Shown here piece by piece: positions 55,210-64,000 of a stretch of 64,000 nucleotides of DNA. The position numbers were made by a program, and so were the translations under genes. Location of the stretch: NCBI GenBank assembly GCA_030272155.1, contig CP126207.1:124001-188000 (forward strand). The letters are read 5' to 3'. The DNA comes from Tetradesmus obliquus. Taxonomy: Eukaryota > Chlorophyta > Chlorophyceae > Sphaeropleales > Scenedesmaceae. The notes beneath the pieces were generated by a model. It worked only from the letters and a program-made list of their open reading frames with translations, searched no databases and was not told the DNA's origin. The number at the start of each line of letters is the position of its first letter. Position 1 is the stretch's first letter.

Positions 55210-57230
55210 TTCATCGCGATGAATCCTGTTGCAATTTACTGATCACAGTAAGTATATTGATGATGTGGTGTGGGGTCTCGCGTTGAAGATGAGAAGCATG
55301 TCATGTTTGAATGCCATCGTGACCACCTGACATCTCCGTGATGCAGGGAGTCCCTGCAAGGGCGTTCTAGTGACAGCTCCTCCTTGCACAACATACGTGA
55401 CACAGACGTGCAGCTGCTATGATGTTGATTTCCCCTGCTGACTCAAGGCCTTGCTGCTACTAGTGGTACTAGTAGCTGAAGAGAGGTTCTCAGGTGTCTA
55501 GCAGGCAGTCACTGACCAAGTGGGCCCACTTGTGCCCCGGGGCACCTGTCAGTAATGCACTGCCTCTGTCTCACAACGATCATTCTTTCCAACGTTGCAC
55601 TGGAGGTTCGAACAGGATGAGGAAGGCACTCTTCAAGACAGGGTACAGGCAGTTACAAGCCGCGACGTGCCATAAAACAGCCGCCGCCGCAACTCTGTGC
55701 TCTCTTGCCTGTGAGCCATCACACCACCCATCAACATGCCTGCTATGCATGTACAGTTTGACATACCTTAACTTCAGAGGGTTGAAGATTAAAGTACTAA
55801 AATAGCCACCATAGTGGGGAATGTATATATGTGTGCATGCAGCATCACCCGTGCGAGGCGGGTAGTACATCAAACGGTACCATACAGTATCAAACCGTAA
55901 CCATACAGTATAGGGAGCCGGCAAAGCATGCCTGACGGCAAAGCTTGCAAGCACCATGTAATCAAACATACAATGTAGTAACCTCTGAAGCCTAGAACAA
56001 CGTCAGTGCCGCTGTATCAAAAAGTATCAAACGTATAATAGTATGCAGGTGGGTGCCGCATGCCTCCAGCAGGCCAGCTTTCCAGATCCAGATCAATCAG
56101 CTGCCTCTGATCACTGTGGAAAGTTACTCAACGCTGTTGCCGCAGCGTGTTGGCACACACAAAGCAAGCTGGGCTGCCCTCTTCTGCCACAAGCAGCTCT
56201 GATCAATCAAAAGCGCACAACTGCGCCAATGCTGGCAACCAAATGGCATGCTATGAAACCGTAATCAACATCAAAACAGCGCAGCTGTGGCATCTGCTGG
56301 CGCTGACATCTCTGCCAGCTGTTGCATGAAACGTGGGAGTGCACTTCCCATTGATGCTGCTGGACACAGGATAGAAATGTATGTTCCCACCACCCAGCAT
56401 CACACAACTGCACAGCAACCAGAGACACAAAACACACCAGCATCAACACATGTGCTTCTCCCTTTTTTTGTTTTTTTCTTCCTCTGTGTCTTAATATGCA
56501 GTCCTGTCACAAACTTCACAAGCCACACTGCTGCAGCTGCACAGCGGCAATCATAGCCAGACGCATGCAGAGGCAGCAGCAAGTGTGGAAGGGGGTTGTG
56601 CACACAGCAAACACCCCCCCCCCCCCGGCAACGTACACAAGTGTACGGCATGCAATGAAATGCAACATGCCTCCGTAGCCTGTCACATTGCAAATTAAGT
56701 GACAAGACAACCTCACAAAAGCCAGCCTGCCGACAGCCAACTCTGCAAAGGGAGCACCATGTAAAGGCAGCAGCAGTAGCGGCACAGCCTGCGTTATGCA
56801 GCTGCCGCATGCTGCTGTGCAGACATACGTGTCCCTGTAGAATTAAACGGCCGAAAGTAATTAGTATGCTGTATGAAAGTGTAAGTACAGTATAGTACAG
56901 CTGCAACTCAACTCAGGCGAGGTGAGTCGCCAACAACTCGGCTGAGTTGAGTTGAGCATGACGTGCACTGTGTATTATAAGCTGTGCTGTAACAGCTGAA
57001 CAAGTAGTGTGTATAAAATCCTTTTGGATGGTAATAACATAACAATATAACAGTACGTAATCACATGCTACTGTAGTTTGCAGGGTAGCTCAGCAAGCCC
57101 ACCCTTGCCTTTCAACCCTGCTAATGAAACGTAACATACAAATACATATGTTAGGTGTATATTAAACAGTAATAAAACCAAATCAACCTGATGCACAAGC
57201 TGCCTTCAGCAGCCCAACACAGCAGCACAC
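55210..57230. other. No recognisable gene
   Basis: AT-richer than the rest, with few CAG repeats, a C-run of about 14 at 56613-56627 and a GCTGAGTTGAGTTGAG microrepeat near 56940. No supported exon. Confidence 0.45.
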
Positions 57231-57649
57231 ATTCAGCCGAAAAGAGGCTGCGCAAGCAACGAAACACATGCACAGCAGAGGGAAGCTCGCACCCTGACAA
57301 GTGCCAGCACCAGCAGCAGCCGCTGTCGCCAACTGCCAGGTAACAGCAACATATCAGAAGTCAACATGACTGCTGCCTGACTGCTGCTGCTCACCGCTTG
57401 TAGAGCAGCTGTGATGCTGCAAGCTTCCCACAGTGCTTGTACATCAAGCGCTGTGCCACAACCTTTCGCGCCTCTTCTGGGCGTGCTGCAACACGCTATC
57501 AAAAGCACCACACGCACGTACCACTGTATGTATCAATGTGCAGCCTCCTGTACGGAGGGCAGCGGTGTCCACGCAGCCGCCGCGTGGCCACAGTGCTCGA
57601 TGAAATGCAGAATGCAATCCTCGAGCAGCCTCCGCACCTCCTGCTGTCC

Positions 57650-58440
57650 AATGCATCCTCATCACAAGCCAAACACGCCACACCTCCATCCTCCATGCAT
57701 CCATCCTCCATGCATCCGGCTGTGGCTGGAACACGAATCACCAGGGCTGAGGCCTCATCACACCTCATCACAAGCCAAACACGGTGTAGCAATGCCCAGC
57801 CAGCATCCTGGCATGAAAGTGACCGCCATGAACCTTCCAGCCAACTGCCAGGGCAGCACACAGCTGCACTACAGCACTGCACCGGCACTACAGCACTGCA
57901 CCAGTGCAAGGTCCAGCAGGGCCATCGCCAGCGCAGCTCATCAGCCACTGTAGCAGCTGACAGCCACTGCGGCAGCGCGTCAGTGTCATCAACACCACAT
58001 AGCGCGTCTGCCGGGGCAGCAGCATATTCCATCACCAAAGCACCACAGCAGTGTGCCAGTGCAGGGTGCGGCAGTGTCCTGCCAGCGTAGCTGCGAGCCA
58101 CTGCAGCAGCGCGCCAGGCTCATCACCACCACTCATCAACTGCCAGGGCAGCAGTGTGTTCCATCACCAAGGCACCACATCAGTGTGCCAGTGCAGGGTG
58201 CAGCAGTGTCCTGTCAGCGTAGCTTCAAGCCAATGTCGCAGCGCACCAGACTCATCACCACTACGCTTCAACCGCCAGCTCAAAGACACCGCAGCAGTCT
58301 CACCATCACCATCACCATGTGGATGCCAGGGCAGCGATCTGTTGCACCACCACAGCAGTGCGCCAGATCAGGGTGCAGCAGTGCCCTGCCAGCAGTCCGA
58401 CATGAAAGTGACTGCCACAGACCTCTCGGAAGAGCCAAAC
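57650..58440 (+). repeat. Imperfect ~140-bp tandem repeats
   Basis: Units share GCCAGGGCAGCA, CCATCACCAAGGCACCAC, CAGTGTGCCAGTGCAGGGTG and AGCAGTGTCCTG(C/T)CAGCGTAGC, with copies at about 57960-58095, 58096-58230 and 58240-58400. ATGCATCCATCCTCC is also duplicated near 57695. The frames vary between copies, so a coding role is unlikely. Confidence 0.7.
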
Positions 58441-58449
58441 TGATAAAGT

Positions 58450-59120
58450 AACACTAATGTAACATGGCAGTAACACAAAAGTAACAAGCTGCCCAGCACA
58501 GCAGCACTTAGGTGCTGGCAGGCACTGGGCTCCTGTAGGTAGCAGCAAAACAGGCACCTAGCTTATAGTACTAACACACACAACAGAAAGGTAACAATGC
58601 AGAATGCAGGACTCAACAACACGCCTGTGTATATATGGAGATGCATATGCTGTGTATATGTCAGCTGCAGCAGCCTCTACCGCGCTACACATGCAGACAT
58701 GCAACAGCAGGCTCGCTTCTGCAGCGCGCTGCTATATAACACAGACAGTAACAGAAAGTGACACCTCACTGACACCACCAACGTGCTCCAACCACAACCG
58801 TTTGCTATGCAACATGTGTGTCACAGCCTCTGGAAAGTATAGTACGCATCATGCGCTGCCTTGTGCAGCACATTCAAAGGCGACCTGAATGTCCATACAA
58901 CTTAACACCCACTTGGGTAACATAACAGGTCATAACAGAACATACAGCTATGCAGAAAAACGCCAAGCCGCAAGATGTCGCCTGTTTCGCACAGCACGCC
59001 ACAAAACAGCAGGCAGATAATACCAGAATGACGCCTGCTTTCAACAGCATGCCACAAAACAGCAGGCAGATAAGACCAGAGTCCAAGCAGAGGTGGCAGT
59101 GCCAGGAGCCGCAGAACTGC
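58450..59120. other. No recognisable gene
   Basis: Mixed unique sequence; (A/G)CAGGCAGATAA(T/G)ACCAGA is duplicated near 59015 and 59065. Confidence 0.4.
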
Positions 59121-59129
59121 AGCCCAGCA

Positions 59130-59212
59130 AGGCATGCGGCCAAAACCCTACACAAGGCATACGGCCAAAACCTTAGACAAGGCATGCGGCCAAAACCCTA
59201 CACAACCCTGGA
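59130..59212 (+). repeat. ~28-bp tandem repeat with telomere-like core
   Basis: About three units of AAGGCAT(G/A)CGGCCAAAACC(C/T)TA(C/G)ACA. Confidence 0.85.
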
Positions 59213-59329
59213 CATTCAGACCTCTGAACCCTTTCCTGCCTGGCTGCAGTGCTGTAGCAGCCAGCTGCTGAACCCGCACTTGCAGCTGTGCCATGTGCCA
59301 TGTGCTTGCAGCTGACACACAAGTCAGCA

Positions 59330-59500
59330 CAGCACGGTGAGGAATAGGATCCGCAAGTGCCAGTGGCAGTGGGCTGCCAAGCAACAGATACACACGGCAG
59401 CAAGCAACGGTGCTGTTGCCGCCGCACACACACGGCCGCAGCAGCACAGCGCGCGGAGGAATAGGATCCGCAAGTGCCAGTGCCAGTGGGCTGCCAAGCA
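59330..59500 (+). repeat. ~124-bp direct duplication
   Basis: GGAATAGGATCCGCAAGTGC...GTGGGCTGCCAAGCAACA occurs at about 59340 and 59457. The minus-strand reading (LLLGSPLALALADPIPPRAV) is open in both copies but no family is recognised. Confidence 0.85.
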
Positions 59501-59509
59501 ACAACAGCA

Positions 59510-62500
59510 ACAGATACAGGCCACTGGGGGCTGCTGCAGCCGCACACACAGCAGCAGCAACAGCAGCAGGATACACAAACACACACAGACACACCACTTG
59601 CTGCTGTTTTGTACTGACGGATACACTCGAGGGGCACGTTTGCTGCTGCTCCCACACGCACGCATACTCAGATGCACGCACACAACCCGTCGTCACACAC
59701 ACGCACAAACACAATCATATGCTGCCGCTGCTGTGCTGTAATGCCTGCACAGCCGCCACACATCATTGAACACCCACAGGCACCAAAGTAAAGGCACCCC
59801 AATTCTGCTGCCTGTGCTAGACCTACGCCCCGCTCAGATCATGCTGAAACCCATAAATCCTAACGCCTAGCTGCTGTCACTAAACCCTACGCTCCTGTGG
59901 GGTTAGGACTCGGCCTAAACCCTCTCCACAGGCCTCCAATCACACACCAGGTCATGTGTTTCGGCTGCAGCTACAAATGCAGAACACTGGAGCCTACACC
60001 TACAAATGTGCTGTAGCCTATGCGGCAGCTGGTGATACACAAACTGGTGACACCTGCTGCACCTATACACACACACACGCGCGCGCACTGAAGGGCCGAC
60101 TGTCGCTGGTTTGAAAGCCACATCTACTAGCACCTGACTGTCTGCTGTAGTCTACTGCTGATTCTGGATTTCTGGTATGAAGTTCTGCCCAGCAAAAGGC
60201 TCTCAACAGCCTACTGCCTAAACCCTAGACACTCGGCTGCCCAGACCCCGACACCTGCTGTACAACCCGGCATGGCCTAAACCCTTGCGTCGCAGCACAG
60301 AACCCTGGTACTGCAGCAAAACCGCAAGCAAGCCGCAAACAGCGCAGCCCACAGCAGCAGTAGCAGCAGCAGGCACGCCAAACGCCGTTGTGCGGCACCG
60401 ACAACAGATGATGCAGCGATGGGCCAGCTAATGCAGCAGGCAGCACCGAAACACAACAGCACAAGGCAGCACGCCAACCGCTTGCCTGTACACACTCTCA
60501 AACCCCCAACACCACACACCCACAATGCAGAGAGGAGCGCTGGAGCTGCTGGCTCAACACAAGATTGCGGCCGCAAGGCAGCAGCCAGCATGGCTGCGTG
60601 CAGCACAGCAATGCAGCTGCCTTGCAGCCAGGTCGGCGGCGTGCAGCTAGCCAGCCAGCCGGCGCAGCACCCCAAAGCACCACACAGCACTGCACCCCAG
60701 CACCCCAGCCGCCACCAAACGCACAGCAGCACAGATTGCTGGTAGGCAGCGGCCAGCGCAGCACAGCAAGAAGCAGCCTGTGCCCGGCCTGTGTGTGGGC
60801 TCTCTCACAGAGGAGGGTTCATGCCCCTCCAGCACACTCAAAAAGTGATGTGCCAACGCACCCATTCGCCCACATAGCAAATCACGCAGCACCAGCAGCT
60901 GCTGCTGCTGCTGTTGCAGCTGCTGCTGCACCACAATCCCAACAATTCCCCTAGCATAGACCCTTGCCGTGCCATGCGAGCGGTTTGACCATTTCAACCA
61001 AAGTCAAACAGCACGGCCAGCTGCTGCTTTTTGAGTGAGAGCCATACCCCAGAGCTGGAAGCGCTGAACCCTGGGCTGATCTACTCAACCCTGATCTACT
61101 AAACCCTACACATGGTGGGCCCTGGAACCTGAGCCGAAGTGACAATGCTGGTGATCTGGTCTACACAGTACGGCACACACAAACACCCTTTGGACATGTT
61201 GCGGTGCTTCTCACCAATGCCCCAATGCAACAATGTGAAGATGCACAGCTGCCGCCTCGTGTAGACAGCCGCACTCGCAACTCTTCCTTTTTTATTGCGC
61301 GCACATGCAGGGGCAGGGGTTCGAACCTGGAACCTGACGCACAAAGCTGGGGGTCGCTGCATCAGCACAGACACACTCACAGCAGCCGCCAGAGAACAAC
61401 AATGTGTGTGGCTGCTGAGCACCTGAGCACAGCCGCTGCAATGCCTTTAGCAAGCCCTATGACCTGTAGGTGAAACTCAAGCCGAAGGCTTCCGCAACAC
61501 TCGCCGTTAGGCTTGGTCACCACAAGCAAAGCACCGCAGCAACTGCCGACAAGCAACAAGGTTGCTTCATTGCTGCTGCTGCTACCAAGGAGCTTGCATG
61601 CATTGCTGCAAGCAATCCATAGCCTGTAGCAAAAGCAAAGGTCCCCATCCGCGCCACCGGCACATCTGCTGAGGGTTTGTTGTCACTAACATGTAACTGA
61701 CAACAATATAACACATCGACCACAGAAGCAGCACCAGGGCCTGCCTGACGCTGCTTGCAACTGCAAACCGTTCTGAGTTCTGAGTGCACCTGACACAACT
61801 GCAGTGCAGTGCAGTGCATTGAGCGCCTGCACCTACGCCTGAAAGTCCTTTTGAATCACTGGCGACAGCTGCAGCAGACTGAACTCGACGCTACACAGTA
61901 CTCCTTCACGCCGCGCAGTGACAAGACAGCATACTGCGGCATGCAGCAGCAGGAGCGCTGCACAGCACAGCACATCGCTGTGCTGTGGCCAGAGCACAGC
62001 ACGCCACGACAAAACAAACAGGCCGCACACCAGACCTACTGCGGTGCGTGCTGCCGTTTGCACCTGTGTGCTGTGACAAGCGACTACCAACCATTGCATC
62101 ACAACCAGCACTTGCAGCAAGCTTTGGAAAAGCAAATACAGCCAACGGTTGACCCTCTTCACCCTTTGAAAAGAGCAAGAAAACCTAGCCTGACCTGGCT
62201 ACCTGTGAAAACAACGACAGCTACAGCAACTGCTCTGCCTCTGCCCCTACCAGCAGCTATCGGTTGCCCCTTTTTGACCCTTTTGATAAGAGCAAGCAAA
62301 CCTAGCATGATCTGGCTACCATCAGAAAGAGCTGCAACAACTGCTCTGCCTCTGCCCCTACCAGCTAAGATCAACGCCTGAGCCACTGCCCATTCAGTGC
62401 TGCCCCGCTGTTGCCACTGAATGCTGCTGCGCTGCCACAACATGCTGGCGCCGGCGCAGTGTAGTAAGCAACGCCTCAGTGACTGCCCATTCAGTGCTGC

Positions 62501-63460
62501 TCCACTGTTGCCATCTAGTGCTGCTGCGCTGTGCGCTGCCACAAGATGCCAAGCAGCTGGTGCAGCATAGTAAGCAAAAAGCACGCAGCAGAAAGCACAA
62601 TAGCGACACCCCTTTGCCTTTGCCAATCAAAAGCAAGCAAGACAGGTGTGCATACCTCGACTCTTGGCTAAGGTGTGGCACTGCAGCGATCACTGGTTGA
62701 CCCTACGTCAGCAAGCAGCAGCAGCAGCAGCAGCTGCTGCTATACCAAGGTATTTGAGTACAGCACAAACAGGCATGCCCATTCTGCACCAAGCCGGAGC
62801 AGCACTGCTGCTGCTGCTTGCGTCACTCAACCAGTCAGCCATGCGCATAGCCTGCAACTGCTGGCCTCACCACAACTAGCCAGCGCAAAAAGACCGCCCG
62901 CTGCTGTGAGGATGAGCGTGCTTGACTCCGCAGGTGAAAGCACAGCTTGGCGTCAGATGCAAGCACAGGTGAAAGCACAGGTGTGCAGCACAGCTTGGCG
63001 CAATCAGCAAGCACAGGTGTTAAGGTGGCGCCACGCAGGCAAAAGCACAGCTGTTGCGTCACTCGACAACCCCACCTGGGCTACATGCACAAACTCGCAA
63101 CCAGCTGCATGCACTTCAGGACGCCCTGCCTAGCGCTCACAGCCGCCACGTTATATGAATCACAGTCGCCTGGCTTCACGCACGCTCGATCACACCATGC
63201 ATCAAAGGCTGATCACTTTGCAGGAGTCAACAACTGCCAGAAAACAAAAGGCTGGCATGTCTTAACACTTCTTGTGTGCTGTTGTGTGCTGTTGTGAAAA
63301 CCCACAGAGCCCCTGCCTGCCTAGCCTGGTCTACCAGCGAGCACTGATTATGCATTCAATGCGCCTGCCTGTCTGCCTGATTGTCTGCCCATCTGCCTGA
63401 GTGTCTGCCCCACTGCTTCTCCGGCTGTCTTTATATGTTTGTGCCAGATGCACGCGTGCT
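59510..63460. other. No recognisable gene; scattered telomere-like and CAG motifs
   Basis: CCTAAACCCTA-like motifs near 59880-60300, a 78-bp-scale duplication at 62385-62530 (GCCACTGCCCATTCAGTGCT / GTGACTGCCCATTCAGTGCT) and a ~115-bp duplication at 62150-62380 (AAACCTAGC(C/A)TGA(C/T)CTGGCTACC). No exon could be supported on either strand. Confidence 0.4.
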
Positions 63461-63474
63461 GCTGCTGTTCATAT

Positions 63475-63705
63475 AGAGCAGCAAGCACTGGTCGCTACAG
63501 CCTACACGCCACGATGTGCTGCTACAGCCTACGTGCAAATAGGGGTTGCTACAGCCTACACCCGGTGCTGCTACAGCCTGCATGCCATGATGTGCTGCTA
63601 CAGCCTGCGTGCAAATAGGGAGTGCTACAGCCTACGTGCAAACATGGAATGCTACAGCCTACATGCAAACATGTGAGGCTACAGCCTGTGCTGCCACAGC
63701 CTACC
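63475..63705 (+). repeat. GCTACAGCCT minisatellite
   Basis: Nine or so units of roughly 20-30 bp built on GCTACAGCCT(A/G)C(A/G)(T/C)GC(C/A)A. Neighbouring units differ in length. Confidence 0.88.
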
Positions 63706-63819
63706 AAAACACTGACTGCACCTGCCCTGCTGCTGCTGCTGCTGCACTGCGGCGTCAAAAGCAGCACAGTATCCGGAAAACAGCAAACTGTGCAGCGCCT
63801 GCAAACCGGCGCCAACACC

Positions 63820-63862
63820 AAGGGGTTTAGAGGGGGTTGAACCCTACCCCTAAACCCTAAAC
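63820..63862 (+). repeat. Interstitial telomere-like repeat
   Basis: GGGGTTTAGAGGGGGTTGAA followed by CCCTACCCCTAAACCCTAAA, i.e. degenerate TTTAGGG units facing each other. Confidence 0.7.
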
Positions 63863-64000
63863 CATGATCAGAACTGTGGCACTTCACTGCCAATGATTCT
63901 TCATCAGGCCGGCGAGAAAGCAGCAAGTGCCGATTGTGCAGGCGCTGCTGGTGCCAGCTGCATCAACAGCCCATGCACCAGCAGCGCTGTGTCACTATGC

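Noticed and set aside
61296..61345. A GGTTCGAACC motif resembling a tRNA T-arm
   Set aside because: No matching D-arm, anticodon stem or acceptor stem could be built around it on either strand.

Overview
The window is nuclear DNA of a green alga, most likely chlorophycean. The evidence is spliced genes with GT-AG introns, TGTAA-type polyadenylation signals, pherophorin-type extracellular-matrix modules, SBP-box factors, interstitial plant-type telomere motifs (CCCTAAA) and very abundant CAG/CTG (poly-Ala/poly-Gln) tracts. The species is not determined.

Layout. (1) About 2-5802, plus strand: an SBP-box transcription factor whose 5' end lies outside the window; its zinc-finger exons sit in a three-copy 617-bp tandem array. 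(2) About 5.8-11.5 kb: no convincing gene, several minisatellites (39, ~165 and 139 bp units) and a 52-bp-arm hairpin. (3) About 11977-15763, plus strand: a second, paralogous SBP-box gene. (4) 16566-34843, minus strand: a complete BMS1 ribosome-biogenesis GTPase, reconstructed as 23 exons whose phases all agree (1500 codons plus stop). (5) 36535-41352, plus strand: a seven-exon, 343-residue protein with two ACT domains and an organelle-type leader (ACR11/ACR12-like), divergent from BMS1. (6) 41.35-43.45 kb: tandem copies of the ACT gene's 3' end, a GTGACACC minisatellite, and stray copies of the BMS1 terminal exon. (7) 45372-54914, minus strand: a secreted pherophorin-domain / papain-family cysteine protease / LysM gene, with a probable 2.8-kb DNA transposon in its middle. 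(8) 55-64 kb: mostly repeats, with no gene I can support.

The striking property is structural. Nearly every exon in every gene has one to several partial copies ('exon echoes') in the adjacent intron. A copy upstream of an exon carries the acceptor and the 5' part of that exon; a copy downstream carries the 3' part and the donor. Many acceptors follow a CTG tract or a telomere-like AAACCCTGCAG. The real exons could be chosen because only they keep phase and family conservation. BMS1 acts in 40S subunit maturation, the SBP proteins bind DNA, the ACT protein is probably an organellar amino-acid-sensing or regulatory protein, and the protease belongs to the cell wall or extracellular matrix. No operon-like functional link between them is apparent.
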